DNA from: PALSA-610 sp038213435
GTDB taxonomy: Bacteria > Actinomycetota > Acidimicrobiia > IMCC26256 > PALSA-610
Length of the DNA: 64,000 bases
NCBI GenBank assembly: GCA_038213435.1
Contig: JBBQTI010000001.1
Coordinates: 62,001 to 126,000 of the forward strand
Direction of reading: 5' to 3'
Notes under the pieces: model-generated
Told to the model about the DNA's origin: nothing
Database searches by the model: none
The model's input: the letters and a program-made list of their open reading frames with translations, nothing else
Made by a program: the position numbers and the translations under genes
In this document: positions 8,778 through 16,473 of the stretch, one piece after another
Position numbering within the stretch: the stretch's first letter is position 1
Layout of the letters: the number at the start of each line of letters is the position of its first letter

Positions 8778-8819
8778 GATGACCTCCAACCATATTGAAC
8801 TGCAAGCGGTCGTCGATTG

Positions 8820-9701
8820 TCAGGCCGCGGCCATGTCGGCCAGCACTTGGGACAGTGGGGTGCACGGGACGTCCGGGAACCTGCGGCGTAGGTCCGCGGC
8901 GTCGAAGGTGAGATCGGTGTGGTCCATGACGAGCGCGGCGCGCGCCTGCCGGCCGAGCTGGGGATTCGTGCGGCCGATGGTGTTGGCCATGGCGCGCAAC
9001 ATCAGCGGCGGCACGTGGCGCGGCGCTCCCCCACGTCCGGTGGCATTCTGCATCGCGCGCGCGAGTTCGTTGAACGTGAGGTTTTCGGGTCCGCCGATCT
9101 CGAGCGTCCCGCCGCGACTCGTTCGGTCGGTGACGACGCGCTCGACGAGCGCGGCGACGTCGGTGACGGAGACGAAATTGATCGCGTTGTCGCCGCGTCC
9201 GAAGACCAGGGGACGCCCCGAGCGGCCCGCGGTCTTTCGAAGAATCTCGATCCACAGTTCGAGGAACGCGGTCGCACGGACGATCGTCGTGGGAACACCA
9301 CTGGTGATCGCGTGTTGTTCGGCGGCGCGCTTCATACGGAACAGCTCCAGGGGGCTGTCGGCGGCGGCGCCGACCGTCGACATCAACACGAGATCGGCAC
9401 CCGCGGCCTTGGTCGCGTCGATGAGGTTGACGTTGCCGTCTCGGTCGACGGTTGCGGGTGAACTGCCCCGCGGCCCAGTGAAGCCGTGCATCGCGGAGAC
9501 AACAACGGCGATCCCATCGGTCGCGCGCCGGAGGCTTCGCGGGTCGCGCACGTCGCCGGTGACGACGTCAACGTGCCGGCCGCCGAGGTGATCCGCCCGA
9601 GACGGGTCACGGGTGAGGACGCGGACCTGGATGCCGCGATCGCCCAGGCGATTGACGACGATGGTGCCGAGCCGGCCGGTTCCACCGGCGAGGAGAATCA
9701 C
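8820..9701 (-). CDS. NmrA-like atypical SDR, NAD(P)H-binding
   Basis: The 293-residue protein opens with the NAD(P)-binding motif ILLAGGTGRLGTIV (TGxxGxxG-like) and continues as an NmrA/atypical short-chain dehydrogenase (TGDVRDPRSL, LVLMSTVGAAADSPLELFRMKRAAEQ). The tyrosine-lysine catalytic pair of classical SDRs is not evident, so it may be a redox sensor or an epimerase-like enzyme. The GTG start overlaps the snoaL-like stop by four bases (GTGA), which points to translational coupling. It lies in the operon divergent from the TetR gene and is probably under its control. Confidence 0.82.
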   Translation of the reverse strand: MILLAGGTGRLGTIVVNRLGDRGIQVRVLTRDPSRADHLGGRHVDVVTGDVRDPRSLRRATDGIAVVVSAMHGFTGPRGSSPATVDRDGNVNLIDATKAAGADLVLMSTVGAAADSPLELFRMKRAAEQHAITSGVPTTIVRATAFLELWIEILRKTAGRSGRPLVFGRGDNAINFVSVTDVAALVERVVTDRTSRGGTLEIGGPENLTFNELARAMQNATGRGGAPRHVPPLMLRAMANTIGRTNPQLGRQARAALVMDHTDLTFDAADLRRRFPDVPCTPLSQVLADMAAA

Positions 9702-10132
9702 GAAGCACGGCCCGGAGCGACCTGGCGCCGGACGGCCTCGTCGACCGACCCGGCGGCGAGTTGGACGGGCTCGAGATAGAAGCGGGCCCACGCGGCAACG
9801 CCGCCGGTCACGCCGAAGATCACGACGCCGCGCATGACGTGAGCGGAACCGTCGGGACGGGTGCCCCGATGCTCCCACTCGGTCCAAACGGTGTCACCGT
9901 CGTCGGTGCAGCGGAGTACGTCGGTCGTGAGGTCCGGTATTGCCACGAAGATCTGCGTCCAATTCTTGCGGACCTGCTCGCGGCCCACGAAGCCGCGCTC
10001 GGGATGCGCCGGGGTCTCGTTGCGGTAGTCGGGCGCGAAGCACGCGACCAGCGCCTCGAGGTCGTGGTCGTTGGTGGCCTTCCGGAGGCGCTCGACCAGG
10101 TCCGCCGCGTCGTTGTGTCCGGTGGTTTGCAT
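9698..10132 (-). CDS. SnoaL-like / nuclear transport factor 2-fold protein
   Basis: The 144-residue protein has the SnoaL-like pattern: helix-rich start with NDHDLEALVACFAPDYRNETP, then FVGREQVRKNWTQIFVAIPDLTTDV, and a strand-rich end (VWTEWEHRGTRPDGS, MRGVVIFGVTGG). Members act as polyketide cyclases, ester cyclases or isomerases, or have no known activity. It is the first gene of the three-gene unit transcribed away from tetR and shares its palindromic operator. The ATG follows GGGGGACC. Confidence 0.8.
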   Translation of the reverse strand: MQTTGHNDAADLVERLRKATNDHDLEALVACFAPDYRNETPAHPERGFVGREQVRKNWTQIFVAIPDLTTDVLRCTDDGDTVWTEWEHRGTRPDGSAHVMRGVVIFGVTGGVAAWARFYLEPVQLAAGSVDEAVRRQVAPGRAS

Positions 10133-10150
10133 CGAAGGTCCCCCGCTCGT

Positions 10151-10199
10151 GCTTTGGTTCCTCTATACTAGAATGACTCTATCACTATGGAACCAAAGC
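10151..10199. promoter_or_regulatory. Divergent promoter with an 11-bp perfect inverted repeat (probable TetR operator)
   Basis: GCTTTGGTTCC at 10151-10161 is repeated in exact inverse as GGAACCAAAGC at 10189-10199, with 27 bp between. The right arm overlaps the start codon of the TetR gene (10187). Between the arms lie candidate -10 boxes for both directions: TATACT (10164-10169) or TAGAAT (10169-10174) for tetR, and TAGTAT on the minus strand (10165-10170) for the snoaL-like gene. An inner imperfect palindrome TAGA...TCTA (10169-10181) is centred in the same place. The layout fits autorepression plus control of the divergent operon. Confidence 0.65.
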
Positions 10200-10849
10200 G
10201 ATCTCCGGTCAAGCGAAAACGCGCGTACGACTCGACCCGGCGCCGCGAACAGGCGCGCCAGACTCGCGACGCCATCCTTGATTCCGCTCAACGGATGTTC
10301 CTACGCGACGGCTTCGCGCCAACGACCATCGCTGCCATCGCCGCGGACGCCGCGGTGTCGCCCGACACCATCTACAAGACCTTCGCCGGAAAGGCCGGAC
10401 TCGTACGGGCAATTTGCGAGCGGGCCCTGGCCGGCGCCGGACCCATTCCCGCGGAAACCCGTTCGGACGCGCTACAGGCGGACGAACCCGACCCCCGCAA
10501 GATCATCCGCGGCTGGGGCGCCCTCACCATCGAGGTCGCGCCCCGCGTGGCACCAATCCTGCTTCTCGTACGGGCCGCCGGAGCATCAGATCCCGAGATG
10601 GCCGCGCTCTATACCGAAATGGGCACCCAACGGCTCGTGCGGATGACCCACAATGCGCGCAATCTCGACGCCGCCGGTCACCTGCGCGAGGGGCTCACGG
10701 TCGAACACGCCGGCGAGCTCCTTTGGACGTATAGCTCCCCCGAGCTCTTCGAGCTCCTCGTCCTCAACCGCAGCTGGCCTCTCGACCGCTACGCCGCGTT
10801 TATCAGCGAAGCCACGATCGGCACGCTCCTGCCGTCACCGAACGGATAG
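10187..10849 (+). CDS. TetR/AcrR family transcriptional regulator
   Basis: The 220-residue protein has a basic N-terminal extension and then a classic TetR helix-turn-helix: RDAILDSAQRMFLRDGFAPT, IAADAAVSPDTIYKTFAGKAGLV (about residues 28-70). A C-terminal ligand-binding domain follows, with EVAPRVAPILLLVRAAGASDPEMA. It probably represses itself and the divergent snoaL/nmrA/VOC operon through the palindrome over its own start. The downstream F420-type oxidoreductase gene on the same strand may also respond, but it lies 127 nt away with its own upstream sequence. The ligand is unknown. Confidence 0.9.
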   Translation: MEPKRSPVKRKRAYDSTRRREQARQTRDAILDSAQRMFLRDGFAPTTIAAIAADAAVSPDTIYKTFAGKAGLVRAICERALAGAGPIPAETRSDALQADEPDPRKIIRGWGALTIEVAPRVAPILLLVRAAGASDPEMAALYTEMGTQRLVRMTHNARNLDAAGHLREGLTVEHAGELLWTYSSPELFELLVLNRSWPLDRYAAFISEATIGTLLPSPNG

Positions 10850-10976
10850 AAGCGTTTGGCTCGACCGCGCGTCGGGAAGCACAGCCGCGGGAGTTGTGAC
10901 GACGCCGGCCCGGTTTACATCGGACGTGATGGACATGACCACGCGAGCTGAGCACTCCTCAGAGGAAGGACGAACG

Positions 10977-11954
10977 ATGCGACTCGGCGTTGCCTTTTCG
11001 AGTGAGGAACTCGGCCCGAACGAGATCGTCCGGTATGCCGCGCGAGCGGAGGAAGCCGGCTTCGGTACCGGATGGGTGAGCGACCATTTTCATCCGTGGA
11101 TCGACGCGCAGGGCAGTTCGCCGTTCGTGTGGTCGGTCCTGGGCGGCGTCGCCCACGCGACCGAGACGATGCGCTTCGGTACCGGCGTGACGTGTCCGAC
11201 GGTGCGCATCCATCCGGCCGTCATCTCGCAGGCGGCCGCGACCGCGCAGTGCATGTTCGACGGACGCTTCTGGCTCGGCGTGGGCAGCGGTGAAGCCCTG
11301 AACGAGCACATCGTCGGCGCGCGGTGGCAGGAGGCAATGGTGCGGTTGGAGATGCTCGAAGAGGCGATCGAGATCATTCGGATGCTCTGGCAGGGCGACC
11401 AGCAAAGCCACTACGGAGAGCACTTCACGGTCGAGAACGCGCGTATCTACACGTTGCCCGCAACGCTCCCGCCGATCATCGTGTCTGCGTTCGGGGCGGC
11501 GTCGGTTGCGCTCGCCGCGCGTTGTGGTGACGGACTTGTGAGCACCAAGCCCGACGCCGAGCTGCTACGGCAATACGAGCAGCGGGGCGGCCGCGGCCCG
11601 AAGCTGGCGCAACTCAAGGTCGTTTGGGCCGACTCGGTACGCGAGGCCGAAGACCTCGCGTACACGCTGTGGCCGACATCTGGGCTCGAGGGCGAGCTGA
11701 GCCAGCTCCTGCCGACGCCCGCACACTTCGAACAAGCAGTCGCACCGCTACATCGCGAAGATGTCGTCGGAGCATTCCCGTGCGGACCCGACCCGCAGAA
11801 GCACATCGACGCGATAAAGCGATACCGCGACGTCGGCTACGACGAGATCTACATTACGCAGATCGGACCACATCAAGAAGGCTTCCTGCGTTTCTATGAA
11901 CGCGAGATACTCCCTTCGTTTCGCGAGGACATCACACAAGCGAAGGCGTCATGA
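10977..11954 (+). CDS. LLM-class flavin oxidoreductase, F420-dependent type
   Basis: The 325-residue protein is a luciferase-like monooxygenase TIM barrel: MRLGVAFSSEELGPNEIVRYA, GWVSDHFHPWIDAQG, FGTGVTCPTVRIHPAVISQAAAT, RFWLGVGSGEALNEH and, at the end, YDEIYITQIGPHQEGFLRFY. The DHFHPW and VGSGEALNEH segments resemble the F420-dependent glucose-6-phosphate dehydrogenase-like branch (TIGR03557 type), so coenzyme F420 is the likely hydride carrier. The ATG at 10977 is preceded by AGAGGAAGG. A longer in-frame start upstream lies within the tetR coding end and is rejected. Substrate unknown. Confidence 0.85.
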   Translation: MRLGVAFSSEELGPNEIVRYAARAEEAGFGTGWVSDHFHPWIDAQGSSPFVWSVLGGVAHATETMRFGTGVTCPTVRIHPAVISQAAATAQCMFDGRFWLGVGSGEALNEHIVGARWQEAMVRLEMLEEAIEIIRMLWQGDQQSHYGEHFTVENARIYTLPATLPPIIVSAFGAASVALAARCGDGLVSTKPDAELLRQYEQRGGRGPKLAQLKVVWADSVREAEDLAYTLWPTSGLEGELSQLLPTPAHFEQAVAPLHREDVVGAFPCGPDPQKHIDAIKRYRDVGYDEIYITQIGPHQEGFLRFYEREILPSFREDITQAKAS

Positions 11955-12075
11955 GCGGCTTCGCGCCGAGCGGATTTACTCTACGAGCCTTGACTCACGG
12001 GCGGGAAGGCGACCGCCGGGAAACGCTGAGGCAATCGTCCTGCGTTGTGCGCGCCACTGCGACTCGGGGAGATTC

Positions 12076-12267
12076 ATGGGAAGGTTGAGCAAGGTCTGGA
12101 CTCGCATGAAAGCAAAGGCGACCAGACCGATCGCGGACGCCGCCGGTGATCGTCGATCCGAGGCGAAAGCCGTCCTCGAAACGCACACGGGTCACAAGCC
12201 CGATGAGCACGAGTTGGACGCCGTCGAAGACGAAACTCGCCGTCGGCACGGCGACATCCAGAGCTGA
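12076..12267 (+). CDS. Small charged protein, possibly CsbD-like
   Basis: A 63-residue hydrophilic protein starts at an ATG with GGGAG 5 nt upstream. The stretch KAKATRPIADAAGDRRSEAKA resembles the CsbD stress-protein repeat (GDxxxEAxG...), but the rest (HTGHKPDEHELDAVEDETRRRHGD) does not clearly match. It is rich in lysine, arginine, aspartate and glutamate and has no membrane segment. The neighbours, a broken udgX and DUF72, give no functional hint. I regard it as a real small gene of unknown role, mainly from its Shine-Dalgarno and composition. Confidence 0.5.
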   Translation: MGRLSKVWTRMKAKATRPIADAAGDRRSEAKAVLETHTGHKPDEHELDAVEDETRRRHGDIQS

Positions 12268-12273
12268 GTCGCC

Positions 12274-12761
12274 GTGACCAGACCGGCGGCCCGCGGCGAC
12301 GCGTCGGCGACGCTCGACGAGGCACGCGCCGAAGCCCGCGCGTGCAAGGACTGTGATCTCTGGGAGCACGCCACGCGAACCGTCTTCGGCGAAGGGCCGG
12401 TGCCCACGTCGCTCATGTTGATTGGCGGGGCCGCAACGGCAAGGTCCGACTGCACAAGACTCCGACGCGCGCCGAGGTGGGCGCGTGCCGGTGGTGGGAG
12501 CGGGAGCTACAGATCGTGCAGCCCACAGTTCTCGGCTTGCTGGGCGCGACGGCCGCACAAGCCGTCCTCGGCCCTGCCTTTCGCGTGTCCAAGCAAGGGG
12601 CCGAGCCGTTCGAGTTGGCCTCGGGAGTCATCGCGGTCGCGACCATCCATCCGTCGGCCGTACTGCGGGCACGAGATGAACGCGCCGAGGTCTACGCCGG
12701 ATTCGTGAGCGATCTCGAGACCATCGCCTCCCATGCGCGGGCAGCGCGGCATCGAAGCTGA
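12274..12761 (+). pseudogene. udgX: Broken UdgX-type uracil-DNA glycosylase gene (internal deletion plus frame change)
   Basis: The 5' part reads EARACKDCDLWEHATRTVFG then EGPVPTSLMLIG, the normal N-terminus of UdgX/family 4-like glycosylases. Within about ten codons, and in a different frame, the sequence resumes as RGRNGKVRLHKTPTRAEVGA and continues through LGLLGATAAQAVLGPAFRVS and ATIHPSAVLRARDE to a normal C-terminal end at 12761. About 45 residues are missing between the parts, including the catalytic GEQPGD motif and the VTNAVKHF segment, and the frames no longer match. The gene therefore cannot make active enzyme. A true deletion or an assembly collapse are both possible. It is followed six bases later by the DUF72 relic. 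Confidence 0.7.
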
Positions 12762-12766
12762 GGCGC

Positions 12767-13039
12767 ATGCTCCGAATAGGAACGTCGGGTTGGCAGTACC
12801 GCGACTGGCGTGATCGCTTCTATCCACGCCATATCCCCGCTTCCCGTTGGCTGGAGCACTACGCGACCCGCTTCGACACCGTCGAGGTCAACAACACGTT
12901 CTACCGACTACCCGCCCCGAAGACAGTCATCACGACGTGCGATTCCATCAATTGGCGCCGGATGGGTCACCGCGCGCCGAGCGCACCGCTTGACACCGTT
13001 CGAGGAAACGGCTCGACTCGAGCGAGGAGTAGACGCGTT
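12767..13039 (+). pseudogene. Truncated DUF72 protein, N-terminal fragment
   Basis: The first ~50 codons read IGTSGWQYRDWRDRFYPRHI, RWLEHYATRFDTVEVNNTFY and RLP, the hallmark N-terminus of the DUF72 TIM-barrel family. The homology then stops near 12925, and the following ~37 codons are unrelated. The frame remains open and runs directly into the CYTH-CHAD gene at 13040, so a 584-residue chimera is theoretically possible (GAGG lies before the ATG). Intact DUF72 proteins are ~240-300 residues. I treat it as a gene relic beside the broken udgX. Confidence 0.65.
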
Positions 13040-14521
13040 ATGCGTGAGCGTGAGGTGAAGCTGACACTTCCGGCGGGGACGACATTGCCGGCGCCTGAAT
13101 CGCTCGTCGACGGGCTGGGCGACTGGTCGCTCGAGCAAGTCGATCAACACGCGACGTACTTCGACACGCCCGACCTCGCGCTCACACGAGCCGGCGCGAG
13201 CCTGCGCTACCGGTCCGACGACGGTTGGACGGTCAAGATACCTCGCCCTCGTGACGGCGCGACGTTTGTGCGAGACGAATATCGCTTCCCCGGGCCGGAG
13301 GGACATCCGCCGCACGCGGCCACGGATCTGGTGCAGGCCTGGACCCGGTCGCAGAGCGTCCGCGAGGTCGCGCGCGTGCACACCAAGCGGCGCAAGATCC
13401 ACCTCTACGACAAGCGGCGGCAACCCGTCATCGAGATCGACGAGGACAACGTCGTCGCAACAGATGGCACCGGGAGGACCTCCCGCTTCCGGGAGGTCGA
13501 GGTCGAATCCACCGGCGCGGACGGTTCCGACCTCGTGGACACACTGGTGGATCGGCTGCAGGAAGCAGGCGCGGTCCCCGGTGATCCGATGCCGAAGGTC
13601 ACGCGCGCACTCGGAGACCACGCGGCGACGCCGCCGGACCTCTCTCGGGCCACACCTATCGACAAGACCGCAACCGTCGAAGAGCTCGTACGCAGCTCCA
13701 TCGTCCGCGGCACACAGCTCCTCGTCGACCACGATCCGATCGTTCGCGTCGGAGAAGACGCAGAGGGAGTGCACCAAGCACGCGTCGCGACCCGGCGCCT
13801 GCGATCGGACCTGCGAACGTTCCGGCCCATTCTCGACGTCGCTTGGTGTGAATCCCTTCGAACCGAACTGCACTGGCTGGGCGAGCTACTCGGGCACGTC
13901 CGCGATGCCGACGTGCTCCTCGGCCAACTCGGCGAGAAAGGTGAGCGGCTCACCGACGAGCGACGAATCAACCTGAAGGAGCTGATCCACCGTCTCCAGG
14001 ACATGCGCAGCCGCGACCGGACCGCCCTGCTCGACGCCATGCGATCCGAGCGATACACCGCGTTGCTCGATCATCTCGTCGCGGCGGCGCGATCGCCTCG
14101 CATACGCCCCGAGGTGGCGGGACGAGCAGCTTCGCAGGTGGTCGCGAAGCTCGTCCGACGACCAGTGAGACGTCTCCGCAAGCACATCCGTCACCTCGCA
14201 CACGTCCCGGCGAACGCGGACCTTCACGACGCACGCAAACGGGCCAAGCATGCTCGCTACGCGCTCGAGACCGCGGCGCCCCTCCTCGGCAAGCGCGCCG
14301 CACGACAGGCCCGGCGTCTCGCCGAGCTGCAAGACATCCTCGGCGACCACCAGGACACAGTTGTTGCCGGGGCCTGGCTGCGCGAAGCCGCCCGCGACCC
14401 CGGCGGGTCGGAGGCGCCCTTCGAGGCCGGCTACGTCGCGTGCCTCTTCGACGCCGAGGGAGCTCGACTCCGAAAACAATGGCCCGCTACGTGGAAGCGT
14501 GCCGAACGACTCCTCGATTAG
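13040..14521 (+). CDS. CYTH and CHAD domain protein
   Basis: The 493-residue protein starts with the CYTH signature EREVK (ExExK, residues 3-7), which binds triphosphate and metal, followed by YFDTPDLALTRAGASLRYR and KRRKIHLYD typical of the CYTH barrel (residues 1-200). A helical CHAD domain fills the C-terminal half, with GVHQARVATRRLRSDLRTF, LLGHVRDADVLL and LHDARKRAKHARYALETA providing the conserved histidines and arginines. CHAD domains bind inorganic polyphosphate, and CYTH domains hydrolyse tripolyphosphate or ATP, so a role in polyphosphate metabolism is inferred. The ATG follows GAGGAG. The in-frame upstream DUF72 relic is not counted. Confidence 0.88.
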   Translation: MREREVKLTLPAGTTLPAPESLVDGLGDWSLEQVDQHATYFDTPDLALTRAGASLRYRSDDGWTVKIPRPRDGATFVRDEYRFPGPEGHPPHAATDLVQAWTRSQSVREVARVHTKRRKIHLYDKRRQPVIEIDEDNVVATDGTGRTSRFREVEVESTGADGSDLVDTLVDRLQEAGAVPGDPMPKVTRALGDHAATPPDLSRATPIDKTATVEELVRSSIVRGTQLLVDHDPIVRVGEDAEGVHQARVATRRLRSDLRTFRPILDVAWCESLRTELHWLGELLGHVRDADVLLGQLGEKGERLTDERRINLKELIHRLQDMRSRDRTALLDAMRSERYTALLDHLVAAARSPRIRPEVAGRAASQVVAKLVRRPVRRLRKHIRHLAHVPANADLHDARKRAKHARYALETAAPLLGKRAARQARRLAELQDILGDHQDTVVAGAWLREAARDPGGSEAPFEAGYVACLFDAEGARLRKQWPATWKRAERLLD

Positions 14522-14559
14522 CCGCCGGCCGAATCTAACGTGTCGAGCGGATCGCGGTC

Positions 14560-14937
14560 CTACACCGCGGCGGCGCCACTCCAGACGATGCGCGCCGCGT
14601 CGGCCCACAGGCGCTCGAGGCCGTAGAACTCGCGCGTCGCGTCGAGGAACACATGCACGACGACATCGCCATAGTCGAGGAGCACCCATGACATGTCGTC
14701 GAGGCCCTCGATCGAGCGCGGCTTGACCTCCCCATGGTCGAGGAGTTGCCGCTTCACCTCTTCGACGATGGTCCGCACGAGCCGAGTGTTCGACGCATGC
14801 GCGATCACGAACGCGTCGACGATGCCCATGATCTCGGCCACGTCGAGAACGACGATGTCTTCGCCCTTCTTGTCGTCGGCGGCACGGGCCGCGATCCGCG
14901 CTCGCTCGGTGCTCGACATGCGTTCCGGTTCGGTCAC
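14560..14937 (-). CDS. rsfS: Ribosomal silencing factor RsfS
   Basis: RsfS binds ribosomal protein L14 and blocks subunit joining during starvation. The ~125-residue protein carries the family core: VLDVAEIMGIVDAFVIAHAS, VEEVKRQLLDHGEVKPRSIEG, WVLLDYGDVVVHVF and FYGLERLWADA. The GTG at 14935-14937 is chosen because GAGG lies 5 nt upstream and it overlaps the preceding gene's stop as GTGA; an internal ATG (14919) is the alternative. It ends a coupled three-gene unit, nadD, a small membrane protein, then rsfS. The nadD-rsfS pairing is widely conserved. It converges with the CYTH-CHAD gene. Confidence 0.93.
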   Translation of the reverse strand: MTEPERMSSTERARIAARAADDKKGEDIVVLDVAEIMGIVDAFVIAHASNTRLVRTIVEEVKRQLLDHGEVKPRSIEGLDDMSWVLLDYGDVVVHVFLDATREFYGLERLWADAARIVWSGAAAV

Positions 14938-15137
14938 GGAATCCTCTGTGGGTCGACGAAGGGAACCGACGTCGACGTGGAGCTCGGCGTCGTCGCCCGG
15001 GCGCTCTCCCACGCGCGACGCGTCCCGAAGTGCGCGGCCAGCAGCCCCGAGATCGCGGCCAATCCGAAGACCGCCACCGCAATCCACCGCTCGCGTAGAC
15101 GACGACGCATGTCGATCGTCGCGCGCGCCGGAGCCAT
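14934..15137 (-). CDS. Small single-pass membrane protein between nadD and rsfS
   Basis: A 67-residue protein starts at an ATG that overlaps the nadD stop by one base (TGATG) and has GGAGGG directly upstream. It has a basic N-terminus (RRRLRERW), one transmembrane helix (IAVAVFGLAAISGLLAAHF) and a Thr/Ser-rich tail, and its stop overlaps the rsfS GTG as GTGA. The two overlaps and the Shine-Dalgarno argue that it is real. In other actinobacteria a LytR-type gene often occupies this site; this protein is far too short to be one. Function unknown. Confidence 0.7.
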   Translation of the reverse strand: MAPARATIDMRRRLRERWIAVAVFGLAAISGLLAAHFGTRRAWESARATTPSSTSTSVPFVDPQRIP

Positions 15138-15715
15138 CACCCTCCAGTGTAGAGACCGCGTGCGCGCAACACCCGTGCCGCCGGAGGAGGTACCAGGAAG
15201 TCGACGGATTCGCCCGCGGCGATGCGACGCCGCATGTCGGTCGACGACACGTCCAGACGCGGCATGTGAACAGGGAAGCAGCGCCAACCAGGCGGTGGTG
15301 CCGCGGCCGCGGCGTCCCCACGGTCGACGATGGCAAGGGTCACCGCGCCTCGGAGGTCGTCAGCCCGGTGCCACGTCTCGACCGACGCCGCGACGTCGCC
15401 TCCGACGATCAAGAACAGCTCGCGCGGGAGCTCCCGTCGCAGCGCCTCGACCGTGTCGATTGTGTACGTCGGCCCGGTGCGGTCGATCTCCAGACGGGAG
15501 GCCTCGAACCCCTCGACCCCGTCGAGCGCCGCCGCGACCATCTCGAACCGAGCCTCGGCCGGCGCGCCGACCCGACCCCGCTTCTGCCAGGGATCTCCGG
15601 CCACGACGACGAGCACCCGGGTGAGCGCGAGCTGCGTGCGCGCCGCCGCGGCCGCCGCGAGATGCGCGACGTGAACCGGGTCGAACGTGCCGCCGAGGAT
15701 GCCGAGGCGCTCCAC
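15137..15715 (-). CDS. nadD: Nicotinate-nucleotide adenylyltransferase NadD
   Basis: NadD converts nicotinate mononucleotide and ATP to deamido-NAD, an essential step of NAD synthesis. The 192-residue protein has the nucleotidyltransferase motif GILGGTFDPVHVAHL at its start, VVAGDPWQKRG in the middle and the C-terminal ISSTxIR equivalent VSSTDMRRRI. The GTG at 15713-15715 is selected because a TACACT box ends 6 nt upstream, a leaderless arrangement. The frame is open far upstream but overlaps the divergent ACT gene there. It is first in the nadD/small protein/rsfS unit. Confidence 0.94.
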   Translation of the reverse strand: MERLGILGGTFDPVHVAHLAAAAAARTQLALTRVLVVVAGDPWQKRGRVGAPAEARFEMVAAALDGVEGFEASRLEIDRTGPTYTIDTVEALRRELPRELFLIVGGDVAASVETWHRADDLRGAVTLAIVDRGDAAAAAPPPGWRCFPVHMPRLDVSSTDMRRRIAAGESVDFLVPPPAARVLRARGLYTGG

Positions 15716-15721
15716 TCGGCG

Positions 15722-15727
15722 AGTGTA
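15722..15727 (-). promoter_or_regulatory. -10 box of nadD, leaderless type
   Basis: TACACT lies 6 nt before the nadD GTG, with no Shine-Dalgarno between. Confidence 0.55.
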
Positions 15728-15782
15728 GGAGAAGGGCCCGTGAACGCAGAGTTGCGGGCAGCTTTCTCCGCACTGCTCGTCG

Positions 15783-15788
15783 TAACCT
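15783..15788 (+). promoter_or_regulatory. -10 box of the ACT-domain gene, leaderless type
   Basis: TAACCT ends 6 nt before the GTG at 15795. The divergent nadD box lies 55 bp away, so the two promoters are back to back. Confidence 0.5.
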
Positions 15789-15794
15789 GCCCCC

Positions 15795-16433
15795 GTGCTC
15801 AGTGTCGTCGTGCGCGTCTGGCTTCCGGACCGACCGGGTGCGCTCGGTCTGGTCGCGTCCCGCATCGGCGCGATCGGCGGCGACATCGTCGGGATCGACG
15901 TGCTCGAACGAAGCGAGCACGTCGCAGTCGACGAGTTCGCGGTGTTGCTTCCCGACAAGGATCTCGTCGCGCTGCTCGTGCGTGAGATCGAAGAGGTCGA
16001 CGGCGCGTCGGTCGAGGAATGGCGCGAGGTCGCGACCTTCCCCGACCCCCGTCTCGACGCGCTCGAGTCGGTCGAGCATCTCTCGGGCGCGAGCACCCGC
16101 GCCGAGCTGGCGCAACGACTGGTCGACAGCGTGCGCGAAGAGTTCGCCGCCGACTGGGCTGTGCTGTTGCGAGGAGCCACCGCGCTCACAACATCGGGCG
16201 TGCAGGTTCCCGACCCCTCCGTGCTGGAAGCACTCGCGGCGGGAACGGCGGCATCACCGAGCGTCGCGGCCGGCGACTCGGGCCCGGACGATCTCGCAGT
16301 GGCGCCGTTCCCGGCGGGAGGCGTGGTTCTCCTCGTCGGGCGCGACGGCCATCCCTTCCGTCGCCGGGAACGGCGCCAACTGCTCGTGCTCGCGCGTATT
16401 GCCGACCGCGTCGGGACGATCATGTCCGGCTAG
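15795..16433 (+). CDS. ACT-domain protein of unknown ligand
   Basis: The 212-residue protein opens with an ACT domain (VVVRVWLPDRPGALGLVASR, IGAIGGDIVGIDVLER, about residues 3-75), a fold that usually binds amino acids to regulate a partner enzyme. The C-terminal ~120 residues (ELAQRLVDSVREEFAADWAV ... LLVLARIADRVGTIM) resemble a GAF-like or regulatory segment but I do not recognise it firmly. No catalytic domain is present, so it is probably a stand-alone regulator. It is divergent from nadD and converges with rsgA, with only 28 nt between stops. Confidence 0.75.
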   Translation: MLSVVVRVWLPDRPGALGLVASRIGAIGGDIVGIDVLERSEHVAVDEFAVLLPDKDLVALLVREIEEVDGASVEEWREVATFPDPRLDALESVEHLSGASTRAELAQRLVDSVREEFAADWAVLLRGATALTTSGVQVPDPSVLEALAAGTAASPSVAAGDSGPDDLAVAPFPAGGVVLLVGRDGHPFRRRERRQLLVLARIADRVGTIMSG

Positions 16434-16473
16434 CGGCCGGGGCGCGCATGTCCGGCTCGCGCTAGCGGCCGGT
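16421..16473. repeat. Imperfect duplication spanning two convergent stop codons
   Basis: CATGTCCGGCTAGCGGCCGG at 16421-16440 recurs from 16447 with a 6-bp insertion in the middle. The first copy carries the ACT-gene stop, and the second carries the rsgA stop on the opposite strand. Confidence 0.7.
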
